Part shown: positions 1 to 7,775 of the stretch, in pieces
Layout of the letters: each line of letters starts with the position of its first letter
Numbering within the stretch: the first letter of the stretch is position 1
DNA from: an uncultured Eubacteriales bacterium
Lineage (GTDB): Bacteria; Bacillota; Clostridia; Christensenellales; Aristaeellaceae
Assembly (NCBI GenBank): GCA_944353735.1
Contig: CALVPU010000049.1
Coordinates: 1 to 14,483, forward strand
Reading direction: 5' to 3'
DNA length: 14,483 nt
Translations under genes and position numbers: made by a program
The notes under the pieces: model-generated
The model's input: the letters and a program-made list of their open reading frames with translations, nothing else
The model's database searches: none
Told to the model about the DNA's origin: nothing

Positions 1-298
1 AGACGGACCTGAGGGATATTGTTCATGGCTGTGGACCTCCTTGTGAAATGGAATTCCCTTGCGGTTGAAACGCGGTTTTCCTCTGCTGACTATGATACCA
101 AACTGGCTTCGCCGCGTCAATACACAGTTTGCCGTGCGCGCAGTTTTTTGCGGATCGGATATACATTCTGCCGAATTTTGGAATCGCGCGACGAATTTGC
201 GCAAACGGATTGATTCCGCGCGCCGGCGGTGCTATAATGGTTGCAGATGCATCCGTTTCGGCGCTCCGGACGGATGAAAAACCGAAGAGGGATGAAAT
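1..298. other. Leading region without a convincing gene
   Basis: I see no convincing coding region here. The reading frames present are short, lack ribosome binding sites, and resemble no family I recognise. The right-hand part carries the promoter of the MATE gene. An inverted pair GGAATC (180-185) / GATTCC (212-217) overlaps the -35 element and could be an operator, though it may be chance. Confidence 0.5.
210..238 (+). promoter_or_regulatory. Sigma-A promoter of the first MATE gene
   Basis: TTGATT (210-215) is followed after a 17-base spacer by a perfect TATAAT (233-238). Transcription would start near 245, giving a leader of about 55 bases before the ATG at 299. The spacing and the perfect -10 make this the clearest promoter on the plus strand. 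The GGAATC/GATTCC dyad touching the -35 is the only sign of regulation. Confidence 0.8.
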
Positions 299-1696
299 AT
301 GGAGAGAGTACGGCGGATCTTTCGGGGACGGGAGCACGACATCGACATGACAGAGGGCAGCGTATTTTGGCACATATTGACCTTCGCGCTGCCGCTGCTG
401 GTGGGCAACATCTTCCAGCAGATGTACAACATGGTGGATACATGGGTGGTCGGCAACTTCGTCTCGCCCGAAGCGTTCGCCGCGGTCGGCAACGTCGGCC
501 CCATCATCAACACGCTCATCGGCCTGTTCTCCGGCCTCGCCAGCGGCGCGGGCGTGGTGATCTCGCAGTACTACGGCGCGCGCGATTACAAAAAAGTCCA
601 CGACGCCGTGCACACATCCATCATGCTCACCGTGATCCTCACCGTGGTCATGACGGCTATCGGCATTGCCATGACGCCGTGGATGCTCGAATTCATGAAG
701 ATGGAGGGCATCGTCTTTGAGGAAGCGAAGGAATACCTGACGATCTACTTCGCCGGCATGATCGGCCTGCTGTTTTACAACATGGGGTCCGGCATCCTGC
801 GCGCGGTGGGCGATTCCAAGCGCCCGTTCTACTTCCTGCTCGTCTCCGCCGTGACGAACACGGTGCTCGACCTGGTGTTCGTCATCAACTTCGGCATGGG
901 CGTGGCGGGCGTTGCCTACGCGACGATCATCGCGCAGGCGCTCTCGGCGGCGCTGACGATGGCGACGCTGTTTCGCACCCACTCCTGCGTGCGCGTGATC
1001 CTGCGCGACATCCGGATTCACATGGAGATGCTCAAAAAGACCATCCGCGTCGGCATCCCGGCAGCGCTACAGATGGCGGTGACGGCGTTCTCCAACGTGT
1101 TCGTGCAGTCCTACATCAACCAGTTCGGCACCTATTACATGGGCGGCTGGACGGCGTATTCCAAGATCGACCAGCTGATCTTCCTGCCGATGCAGTCGCT
1201 GGCGCTGGCGGCGACGACGTTCGTCGGTCAGAACCTCGGCAAGGGGCAGGTTACGCGCGCCAAGAACGGCACGCGCACGGCGCTGGCGATGGCGGTGGGC
1301 ATCACCGTGATCGTCGCCATCCTCGTGCTGCTGACCGCGCCGTATCTGGTGGAGTTCTTCAACGATCAGCCGGATGTCGTCGAAATCGGCGCGATGTTCC
1401 TGCGCTGGCTGACGCCGTTCTACATGTTCAGCTGCATCAATCAGGTCTATTCCGGCGCGCTGCGCGGCGCGGGCGACAGCCGCGCGCCGATGATCATCAT
1501 GCTCGGCTCGTTCGTGGTGTTCCGGCAGGTGTACCTGTACGTGGTCTCGAACTTCATCTCCAACACGATCCTGCCGCTGGCGATGAGCTATCCGGCGGGG
1601 TGGCTGCTGTGCAGCGTGCTGACGCTCGTCTACTACCGCCGCGTGGACTGGAACAGGAACCGTCTGGTCGACGAAACGCCCATCGCGGAAGCCTGA
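299..1696 (+). CDS. MATE family efflux transporter (first copy)
   Basis: This 465-residue protein is a multidrug and toxin extrusion (MATE) exporter, an inner-membrane antiporter that expels organic cations or drugs using a sodium or proton gradient. It has the usual MATE length and about 12 hydrophobic segments. The N-terminus reads DMTEGS then a first helix, followed by QQMYNMVDTWVVG and a GLASGAGVVISQYYGA stretch, all typical of the NorM/DinF-like branch in Clostridia. The second half repeats the pattern (FVGQNLGKGQ, then SGALRGAGDSRAPM). The ATG at 299 is preceded by GAAGAGGG (284-291) at good spacing, and a strong promoter lies upstream. It appears monocistronic because a terminator follows. 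The substrate cannot be read from the sequence. A polysaccharide flippase of the wider MOP superfamily is unlikely given the MATE motifs. Confidence 0.93.
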   Translation: MERVRRIFRGREHDIDMTEGSVFWHILTFALPLLVGNIFQQMYNMVDTWVVGNFVSPEAFAAVGNVGPIINTLIGLFSGLASGAGVVISQYYGARDYKKVHDAVHTSIMLTVILTVVMTAIGIAMTPWMLEFMKMEGIVFEEAKEYLTIYFAGMIGLLFYNMGSGILRAVGDSKRPFYFLLVSAVTNTVLDLVFVINFGMGVAGVAYATIIAQALSAALTMATLFRTHSCVRVILRDIRIHMEMLKKTIRVGIPAALQMAVTAFSNVFVQSYINQFGTYYMGGWTAYSKIDQLIFLPMQSLALAATTFVGQNLGKGQVTRAKNGTRTALAMAVGITVIVAILVLLTAPYLVEFFNDQPDVVEIGAMFLRWLTPFYMFSCINQVYSGALRGAGDSRAPMIIMLGSFVVFRQVYLYVVSNFISNTILPLAMSYPAGWLLCSVLTLVYYRRVDWNRNRLVDETPIAEA

Positions 1697-1713
1697 ACCA
1701 TCCCTGCGCTCCG

Positions 1714-1758
1714 AGCGCCGTTTCCGGGAAAATCCGAGGAGACGGCGCTTTCTCTTTT
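1714..1758 (+). terminator. Intrinsic terminator after the first MATE gene
   Basis: AGCGCCGTTTCC (1714-1725) pairs with GGAGACGGCGCT (1738-1749), a 12-bp stem with one G-U pair and a 12-base loop. It is followed by a pyrimidine tract, TTTCTCTTTT. It sits 18 bases after the MATE stop codon and separates that gene from the CotH cluster. Confidence 0.75.
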
Positions 1759-1835
1759 GCCTTTTCGCGGGTTGCGCGCGCTGTGCTTCGATTTTTACAG
1801 AATTTTCAGTGAAATGTAAGAAGATAGCCTGTTTT

Positions 1836-1865
1836 TTGCCGGGGGAAAGGTGTATCATGTATATG
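1836..1865 (+). promoter_or_regulatory. Possible promoter of the CotH/VTC/DUF4956 cluster
   Basis: TTGCCG (1836-1841) is followed after 18 bases by TATATG (1860-1865). Both are imperfect sigma-A elements, but they fall in the only A+T-rich stretch between the preceding terminator and the GTG start at 1898. TATCAT (1853-1858) is an alternative -10 with no good -35. This is a weak call. Confidence 0.27.
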
Positions 1866-1886
1866 TATGTCCATTCTGATCATGGC

Positions 1887-1891
1887 GGAGG
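1887..1891 (+). promoter_or_regulatory. Ribosome binding site deciding a GTG start
   Basis: GGAGG lies six bases before the GTG at 1898. It decides in favour of that GTG, whose product begins with a lysine/arginine-rich N-terminus followed by a hydrophobic segment. Confidence 0.75.
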
Positions 1892-1897
1892 TGTGCA

Positions 1898-4800
1898 GTG
1901 GCAAAGTCGAAGAAAAAGCGCCGTGCGGCGCGCCGGAACAACGCGCTGGCGTGGGCGGCGCTGGCGATGTCGGTGGCGCTGGTGCTGGTGCTGTCCGCGT
2001 TGGCGCCGGCGGCGACGGGCGATGCGGACGCTGGCTTCAGCACGGAGGTCACGGCGTCGAGCGACGTGCGGCTCAGCGAGGTGATGGCGTCCAACCAGTC
2101 GACGCTGATGCTGTCCGACGGCACGTTGCCGGACTGGGTGGAGCTGGAAAATACCGGCGATGAGGCGGTTTCGCTGAGCGGCTACGCGCTGATGCGCGCC
2201 GACGACCCGACGCAGATCTACCGCTTCACGAACGTGACGATTCCCGCGGGCGGTTTCGCCGTCGTCTATGCCGACAACGGCGACGATGTGCCGGGCGAGA
2301 TGCACGCGCCGTTCAAGATCCCCGCGGCGGGCGCGTCGCTGGCGCTGCTCGACCCGTCGGGCGCGGTGGTCGATTCGGTTGAGACGCCGCGGCTGGACGC
2401 CGATCAGGTCTATTGCCGCGGCGCGAACGGCACCTGGTCCGTCAGCTTCGGCGCCACGCCGGGCGAAGCGAACCGCGTGACGGATCAGAGCTCGTCGCTG
2501 TCCACGCGCCTCGCCGTCGCTGAGGATGCGGTGCAGGTGACGGAGATCATGTCCGCCAACGCCACCTATGCGCCCGACGAGCGCGGCGAACACCCCGACT
2601 ACGTCGAGCTGACCAACACCGGAAGCGCGCCGGTCAACCTGAGCGGCTGGTTCCTCTCGGACGATCGCAGCGATCTCGACCGCTGGCAGTTCCCCGACGT
2701 GACGATTCCCGCCGGCGGCACGCTGGTCGTGCACTGCTCCGGCGAGGACCGCGCGGACGATCCCGCGCACCTGCACGCGAACTTCAAGCTCGGCAGCGAC
2801 GGCACGGACGTGGTGCTGACGCGCGCGGACGGAGTGACGGTGGCGCTGGTCGCGGCGCCTGCGCTCAATCCCGATCAGGCGTATTCCCTTGTCGACGGCG
2901 CATGGACGGACGCGGCGGCGCCGACGCCAGGTCAGGCGAACACGCGCGAGAACGGCGCGGCGGTGGGCGCGATGGCGTCTGCGAATGCCGAGGGCGTCGT
3001 CATCACCGAAATCGCTGCGGCGACCACGCAGGTCGGCGCGGACTGGATCGAGCTGTACAACGGCGGCAGCGCCGCGGTCGACCTGAGCGGCTACGGGCTG
3101 TCGGACAATGCCAGCCGCCCGCGCAAGTGGCAGTTCCCGCAGGGCACGGTGATCCAGCCGGGCACGTTCGCGGCGGTGTTCTGCTCAGGCCTGGACACCG
3201 TTCAGGACGGGCAGATGCACACGAGCTTCAAGCTCTCCGCCGACGGCGGCTATTCGGTAACGCTCAGCCGCCCGGACGGCACGATCATCGACCGCATCTA
3301 TGTGACGCAGCAGTACGAGGACATCACCTACGGCCGGCCCGCGTCCGGCGGCGGCGCCTACTACTTCACGCTCAATACGCCGCTGGCGGCAAACGACGGC
3401 GAGGCGTACCTCGGGCGCGCGGCGCAGCCGGGTTACTCGGTGGAGGGCGGCATGTTCCAGACGGGCGACGTGTTCAGCGTTGAGCTGGAAGTCGCCGAGG
3501 GGACGCGCGTGTACTACACGCTCGACTGCAGCGATCCGACCGAGGCGTCGACGCCCTATACGGGTCCCATTCCCATCAGCGGCACGACGATTCTGCGCAC
3601 GCGCGCCTATGGCGACGGCTATCTCGAATCGTTTACCGACACGCAGAGCTATCTCTACGACGTCAACAATGGCGACGGCGTCTACGTCGTCTCGCTGGTG
3701 TCCGATCCGTACAACCTCACCAGCGAGGAAGCGGGCATCATGATCGCCGGCCCCAACGCCGCGGCGGAGTATCCGCATCAGGGCGCGAACTACTGGCAGG
3801 ACTGGGAGCGCGAGGCGCACGTCGAGGTCTTTGCCGGCGACGGCTCCACGATGCTGTCGCAGGGCTGCGGCATCAAGCTGCACGGTCAGTACAGCCGCGC
3901 CGAGGAGCAGCAGGCGTTTAAGGTCATCGCGCGCACGCGCTATGGCGACAACCGCTTCCGCGCGCCGCTGTTTACCAACAGGGACTACACGGAATACCAG
4001 TCGTTCCTGCTGCGCTCGTCGGGTCAGGACACGGACCGCACGCGCATGCGCGACTCGGTGCTGACTGCGCTGGCGGCGGACACGTCGGTGATGTATCAGG
4101 AGACCGAGATCTGCGTGATGTACCTCGACGGCATGTACTGGGGACAGTACAATATCCGCGAGCGCATCAACGCCTACTCCATCTGCCAGTTCGAGGATTG
4201 GGTGGGGCAGGAGGACGACATCGACCTCGTCAAGGCGAACGACAACACCTTTCAGGGCTCCAACGCCACGTTTGAGGCGCTGCTCGAGTGGATTGACACC
4301 GTCGATCCGGCGAGCGACGCGTTCTATGCCGGACTCGATCAGGTGATCGACATCCGCAATTACATCGAATACATGGCGATCGAGATCTTCACCGGCAACG
4401 GCGATACGCTCAACGTCAAGCGCTACCGCAACGCCAACGACGATGGCAAGTGGCGCTGGGTGCTGTTCGACCTCGACTGGGCGTTCGACGTCGATACCAA
4501 TTCCATCAACCGCTGGCTCGAACCCGGCGGCATGGGCACGAACAAGTACACCGACAACTCGCTGTTCATCGCCTGCATGCAGAATCCGCGCTTCCGCGAC
4601 GAGTTTTTGACCTACATGGGCGAGCAGATGGCGACGACGTTTACTACCGAGCACGTGCTGTCGATGATTCAGGAGCGCTACGAGATTCTCCAGCCGCTTC
4701 TGCCGGACCAGCTCGAGCGCTGGGGACAGACGATGTCGTCCTATGAAAGCCAGCTCAAGGAGCTGACCGACTATGCCCGCACGAGGCCGCTGCGGCTTCT

Positions 4801-4924
4801 GCAGTTCTTCTCGGGCTACGGCGTCGATGATTCCAACATCACCATGACGCAGGAAGAGCTCAACCACTATTTCGGCGACGCCCTCGCCATCATCCAGCAG
4901 CAGATGGCGAGCGAGCAGCAGTGA
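1898..4924 (+). CDS. Membrane-anchored CotH kinase-like protein with three lamin-tail domains
   Basis: This 1008-residue protein has a basic N-terminus and one hydrophobic segment (about 17-38), which is a signal anchor or uncleaved signal peptide placing the rest outside the cell. Three lamin-tail domains follow (about 57-192, 212-348, 367-500); the first two close with a TPGxAN motif. A chitobiase C-terminal/Fn3-like segment (about 509-586) contains YYTLDCSDP. From about 594 comes a CotH domain with LHGQYSR (661-667), YWGQYNIRER (747-756), NGDTLNVKRYRN and FDLDWAFD (857-864). CotH of Bacillus spores is an atypical protein kinase, and the Asp-rich FDLD segment matches the metal-binding region of that family. 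Spore-coat work is unlikely here, since lamin-tail domains suggest a surface or matrix protein. GTG start. The next gene begins 12 bases after the stop, so the two are probably co-transcribed. The phosphoacceptor is unknown. Confidence 0.88.
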   Translation: MAKSKKKRRAARRNNALAWAALAMSVALVLVLSALAPAATGDADAGFSTEVTASSDVRLSEVMASNQSTLMLSDGTLPDWVELENTGDEAVSLSGYALMRADDPTQIYRFTNVTIPAGGFAVVYADNGDDVPGEMHAPFKIPAAGASLALLDPSGAVVDSVETPRLDADQVYCRGANGTWSVSFGATPGEANRVTDQSSSLSTRLAVAEDAVQVTEIMSANATYAPDERGEHPDYVELTNTGSAPVNLSGWFLSDDRSDLDRWQFPDVTIPAGGTLVVHCSGEDRADDPAHLHANFKLGSDGTDVVLTRADGVTVALVAAPALNPDQAYSLVDGAWTDAAAPTPGQANTRENGAAVGAMASANAEGVVITEIAAATTQVGADWIELYNGGSAAVDLSGYGLSDNASRPRKWQFPQGTVIQPGTFAAVFCSGLDTVQDGQMHTSFKLSADGGYSVTLSRPDGTIIDRIYVTQQYEDITYGRPASGGGAYYFTLNTPLAANDGEAYLGRAAQPGYSVEGGMFQTGDVFSVELEVAEGTRVYYTLDCSDPTEASTPYTGPIPISGTTILRTRAYGDGYLESFTDTQSYLYDVNNGDGVYVVSLVSDPYNLTSEEAGIMIAGPNAAAEYPHQGANYWQDWEREAHVEVFAGDGSTMLSQGCGIKLHGQYSRAEEQQAFKVIARTRYGDNRFRAPLFTNRDYTEYQSFLLRSSGQDTDRTRMRDSVLTALAADTSVMYQETEICVMYLDGMYWGQYNIRERINAYSICQFEDWVGQEDDIDLVKANDNTFQGSNATFEALLEWIDTVDPASDAFYAGLDQVIDIRNYIEYMAIEIFTGNGDTLNVKRYRNANDDGKWRWVLFDLDWAFDVDTNSINRWLEPGGMGTNKYTDNSLFIACMQNPRFRDEFLTYMGEQMATTFTTEHVLSMIQERYEILQPLLPDQLERWGQTMSSYESQLKELTDYARTRPLRLLQFFSGYGVDDSNITMTQEELNHYFGDALAIIQQQMASEQQ

Positions 4925-4936
4925 GGAGGCGCGGAC

Positions 4937-5644
4937 ATGGAACCGAACCGGGCAAAGCTGCCTGCGCGGCATGAACTGAAGTACTTCATCCATCCTGCGG
5001 AGGTCGAAGCGCTTCGCTGCCGGCTGCGCCCCGCGCTGCGGCTCGATCCGCACTGCCGCGGCGGCAGGCCGTACGCGATTCGCTCACTGTACTTTGACGA
5101 CGTCGACGACAGCGCGTACTACGACAAGCTTGGCGGCGTGATGCACCGGGACAAGTACCGCATCCGCATCTACGGCGGCTCCGATGCCGAAATCTTCCTC
5201 GAGCGCAAGCGCAAGGTCGGCGATCTGATTCAGAAATCTTCGGTGCAGATCACGCGGCGCCTGTGCGAGCAGCTGCTGTCCGGAAGCCCTTCCGGGCTGC
5301 AGCGCGCCGCCAATCCCCTGCTCAACGACATGTTTGTGCAGATGCGCACGCGCCTGCTGCGACCGCGCGTGATCGTCGATTACGAGCGCGAAGCCTATCT
5401 GTTTCCGATGGAGAACGTGCGCGTCACGTTCGACCTCAACCTGCGCTCGGGGCTGCACAGTCTGGCGCTGTTCGATCCCGACATCCCCACGGTCAGCCCC
5501 TGCGGGGACGTGCAGATTCTCGAGATCAAGTACGACGCCTTCCTGCCCGACCCCGTCCGCCAGCTGCTCTGGGGCATCCGCACCGATCGAAGCGCCATTT
5601 CCAAGTACGTGCTGTGCCGGCGCTTTGAACCGCTGGAGGCGTGA
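4937..5644 (+). CDS. VTC-domain polyphosphate polymerase-like protein
   Basis: This 235-residue protein is a bacterial VTC domain, related to the catalytic part of yeast Vtc4, which makes polyphosphate from ATP. The fold belongs to the triphosphate tunnel metalloenzymes. Visible tunnel residues include RHELKY (11-16), R49 in IRSLYFDD, KYRIRIYG (73-80), FLERKRK (87-93), K100, DYEREAY (148-154), TFDLNLR (164-170), LEIKYD (195-200) and SKY (222-224). The basic and acidic positions expected on alternating tunnel strands are thus present. There is no SPX domain, signal peptide or membrane helix, so it should act on the cytosolic face, perhaps with the DUF4956 protein next to it. AGGAGG (4924-4929) overlaps the stop of the CotH-like gene and precedes the ATG by seven bases. 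Polyphosphate synthesis is a family inference; another triphosphate substrate is possible. Confidence 0.88.
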   Translation: MEPNRAKLPARHELKYFIHPAEVEALRCRLRPALRLDPHCRGGRPYAIRSLYFDDVDDSAYYDKLGGVMHRDKYRIRIYGGSDAEIFLERKRKVGDLIQKSSVQITRRLCEQLLSGSPSGLQRAANPLLNDMFVQMRTRLLRPRVIVDYEREAYLFPMENVRVTFDLNLRSGLHSLALFDPDIPTVSPCGDVQILEIKYDAFLPDPVRQLLWGIRTDRSAISKYVLCRRFEPLEA

Positions 5645-5710
5645 GGCGCGCCGGCAGGCCGCAGAAAGTACGAACGGCTTTCCCTGAAATACGATGGAGG
5701 AGAGAGACCC

Positions 5711-6367
5711 ATGAACATGAACTTTGACATCTTCGGCTCCCAGACGATCGGCTTCAGCGAGCTGCCGACGATCATCTTCTCGATGCTGCTCGCCGCCCTG
5801 TTCGGCTTTGCCATCAGCTGGATCTACCGCAGGAACTACCGCGGCGTGATGTATTCCGGCAACTTCGCCTTCACGCTCATCATGATGACGCTGGTCACCA
5901 CGCCCGTGGTGCTCTGTATCCAGAACTCGCTGGCGCTGAGCATGGGCATGGTCGGCGCGCTGTCCATCGTGCGCTTCCGCACGGCGGTCAAGGAGCCGCT
6001 GGATTCGGCGTACGTGTTCTGGGCGCTGACGACCGGCATCCTGCTCGGCGCGGGTCAGTTCCTGCTGGCAGCGATGGCGCTGCTGCTGATCGCCATCCTG
6101 CTGACCGCGCTGGTCAACATCCAGAGCAAGGGCATCAACAGCTACCTGCTCGTCGTGCGCATGGCGGAGGAGGCGGAACGTCCGGTCGCGCAGGTCGTCG
6201 GCGGCATCCGCGTGCAGAAGCTCAAGTCCAAGAGCGTTTCTTCGGCGGGTGTGGAGGCGACGTACGAGGTGCGCGTGGACAAGCCCGACGCACTGCTCAA
6301 CCGCATCCAGTCCATTCAGGGCGTCCGCGACGCGACGCTGGTGGCGTACATGGGCGAGACCGCCTGA
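5711..6367 (+). CDS. DUF4956 integral membrane protein
   Basis: This 218-residue protein belongs to the DUF4956 family, whose function I do not know. It has hydrophobic helices at about 19-38 and 51-70, and a long pair at about 102-136. Between them lies the family's conserved block SIVRFRTAVKEPLDSAYVFW (85-104), continuing ALTTGI. That block is charged and polar amid membrane segments and is likely the functional site. After the last helix, residues about 140-218 form a soluble alpha/beta domain, probably cytosolic. GGAGG (5696-5700) stands ten bases before the ATG. Genes of this family often sit beside VTC-domain and CotH genes, as here, so it may anchor, regulate or channel the product of the VTC enzyme across the membrane. 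That role is inference; the family assignment is firm. Confidence 0.87.
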   Translation: MNMNFDIFGSQTIGFSELPTIIFSMLLAALFGFAISWIYRRNYRGVMYSGNFAFTLIMMTLVTTPVVLCIQNSLALSMGMVGALSIVRFRTAVKEPLDSAYVFWALTTGILLGAGQFLLAAMALLLIAILLTALVNIQSKGINSYLLVVRMAEEAERPVAQVVGGIRVQKLKSKSVSSAGVEATYEVRVDKPDALLNRIQSIQGVRDATLVAYMGETA

Positions 6368-6375
6368 CCCGCCGG

Positions 6376-6382
6376 AAGGGGG
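6376..6382 (+). promoter_or_regulatory. Ribosome binding site deciding a TTG start
   Basis: AAGGGGG ends seven bases before the TTG at 6390. No ATG or GTG with a ribosome site lies nearby in the same frame, and the longer open frame upstream overlaps the DUF4956 gene, so the TTG is preferred. Confidence 0.65.
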
Positions 6383-6389
6383 AAGTCAC

Positions 6390-7535
6390 TTGACGCAGTA
6401 CAGACGCCCTTCCCAGCCCGCAGGGACCAGCCGCGCGCCGCGCCCGTCCGCGCCCGGGGCGAATCCGCCGCCGCGCCCGACGCCGCCGCGCCGGAGAGGT
6501 CCGGGATTTTTTCGCCGCTTGCCGCGCGATCTGGGCAAGGTGGCGGCGGGCTGTGCGGCGCTGCTGGCGGTCTGCGCGCTGGCGCAGGCGTTTCTGCCCG
6601 CCATTTCGCAGAGCGGGGAGAGCGGCGCCATTCATCAGGTCTACAGCGCCGGACCACTGCGGATCAACGAGCTGATGAGCCGCAATTCCGGTACGATCGT
6701 CGATGACGGCGGCGCGACCGCCGATTGGTTCGAGGTGATGAACGTCGGCAACAGCGCGGTCGACCTCGGCGGCTACATGGTTGCCAAGGACGAGGGCGCG
6801 TCGAACGTGTTTACCTTTCCGTCGATGACGCTCGAACCGGGCGCGTGCGTGCTCGTGTTCGCGGACAGCACGCTGCGCAGCGCGGCGGACGAAGAGCTGC
6901 ACGCGCCGTTCAAGCTGTCCTCTGCGGGCGGCACGCTGATGTTGTTCAGCCCGTCCGGCACGGCGATCGACACGGTCAACTTCCCGTCGCTGTCGGCGGA
7001 CACCTCCTATGCGCGTCAGGGCCTGAGCGAGTGGTCGGTCAGCAGCCGTCCGACGCCCGGCCTGCCCAACGACGAGGCGAGCTATCAGGCGCTGCATCAG
7101 GTCGTTTCCGGCGCCGGCGTCGAGCTGAGCGAGATCGTCGCCTCCAACACGCGCTATGCGCCCGACGAAAACGGCGCCTATCAGGACTACATCGAGCTGT
7201 ACAATGCCGGCACCGAGGCGGTCGACGTGAGCGGATGGTTCCTGTCCGACACGCCCGGGCTGCCGCTGAAGTGGCGCCTGCCCGAAGGCATGGTGCTGCA
7301 GCCCGGCGAGTGCTGCATCGTCTATGCGTCCGGGCGCGACCGCGCGGATCCCGCGCATCCGCACGCGAATTTCAGCCTGAGCACCGAGGGAGAGACGGTG
7401 ACGCTCGCCGACGACAGGGGACGGCTGGTCGACGAGACGGCGTACGACCTGCTTGGCGACGACGAGGCATGGCTGCGCGGCGCGGACGGCGCGTGGACGC
7501 GCGGCACGCCGTCTCCCGGGACGGCGAATGGCTGA
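6390..7535 (+). CDS. Membrane-anchored protein with two lamin-tail domains, no CotH domain
   Basis: This 381-residue product begins at a TTG with a good ribosome site 22 bases after the DUF4956 stop. Residues 1-49 are rich in proline and arginine and should stay in the cytosol. A hydrophobic helix (about 50-69) anchors the protein, and the rest is outside. Two lamin-tail domains follow (about 90-227 and 244-381), ending in PTPGLPN and PSPGTAN. The second closely matches the second lamin-tail domain of the CotH-like protein: both contain YAPDE, SGWFLSD, a DRAD..AH motif and HANF. Lamin-tail domains are immunoglobulin-like folds found on bacterial surface proteins and next to nucleases or hydrolases. 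No enzyme domain is present, so a structural, scaffolding or substrate role towards the CotH-like protein is likely. No stop-disrupted CotH remnant is visible downstream. Confidence 0.83.
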   Translation: MTQYRRPSQPAGTSRAPRPSAPGANPPPRPTPPRRRGPGFFRRLPRDLGKVAAGCAALLAVCALAQAFLPAISQSGESGAIHQVYSAGPLRINELMSRNSGTIVDDGGATADWFEVMNVGNSAVDLGGYMVAKDEGASNVFTFPSMTLEPGACVLVFADSTLRSAADEELHAPFKLSSAGGTLMLFSPSGTAIDTVNFPSLSADTSYARQGLSEWSVSSRPTPGLPNDEASYQALHQVVSGAGVELSEIVASNTRYAPDENGAYQDYIELYNAGTEAVDVSGWFLSDTPGLPLKWRLPEGMVLQPGECCIVYASGRDRADPAHPHANFSLSTEGETVTLADDRGRLVDETAYDLLGDDEAWLRGADGAWTRGTPSPGTANG

Positions 7536-7647
7536 GACATGCGCTGCGTGCATTCGAGGCAGGAAGTATGGCTTCGTGGATTGGACGGCTGCGCTCATCC
7601 GGACAAAACGTTTCGCCGCCAGTACGCTGCGAGACAAAGCGCCGCGG

Positions 7648-7710
7648 CATGAGGCTTTGCCGGCTGAGATTCCCTCCGGCTGCAATCTCGCATGGCGAGG
7701 TTCTCTCATG
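7648..7710. repeat. Imperfect three-part inverted repeat
   Basis: CATGAG (7648-7653) faces CTCATG (7705-7710). Inside, CTTTGCC (7655-7661) faces GGCGAGG with G-U pairs, and GAGATT faces AATCTC nearest the loop. Together they could fold as one interrupted stem of about 63 bases. It may be a decayed repeat or a structured transcript end; I do not recognise it. Confidence 0.35.
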
Positions 7711-7740
7711 TCCATGCGCCGCTGCGCGATTCCAATTTGA

Positions 7741-7775
7741 CGAGGTCCCGCTGGACGTCATCCGGCGGGACCTCG
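7741..7775. repeat. Strong hairpin, 15-bp stem, no T tract
   Basis: CGAGGTCCCGCTGGA (7741-7755) pairs with TCCGGCGGGACCTCG (7761-7775) with a single G-U pair and a five-base loop, CGTCA. It lies about 205 bases beyond the lamin-tail gene stop. It may end or stabilise that transcript, but neither strand shows a T run after the stem. Confidence 0.6.

Noticed and set aside
19..213. 64-codon open frame at the left edge
   Set aside because: No ribosome site or family resemblance; ends before the MATE promoter.
23..1021. Long minus-strand open frame opposite the first MATE gene
   Set aside because: It is rich in His, Arg and Asp from reversed GC-rich codons, has no ribosome site and lies opposite a clear MATE gene.
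1898..4924. Spore coat protein CotH proper
   Set aside because: Bacillus CotH is much shorter and has no lamin-tail or membrane segment; the shared fold does not imply a spore role.
3185..5053. 622-codon minus-strand open frame opposite the CotH-like gene
   Set aside because: Length comes from high GC with few chance stops; composition (Arg, Val, His, Ala) is that of a shadow, and the plus strand encodes recognised domains.
6297..7715. 472-codon minus-strand open frame opposite the lamin-tail gene
   Set aside because: Shadow frame with no recognisable motif, opposite two clear lamin-tail domains.
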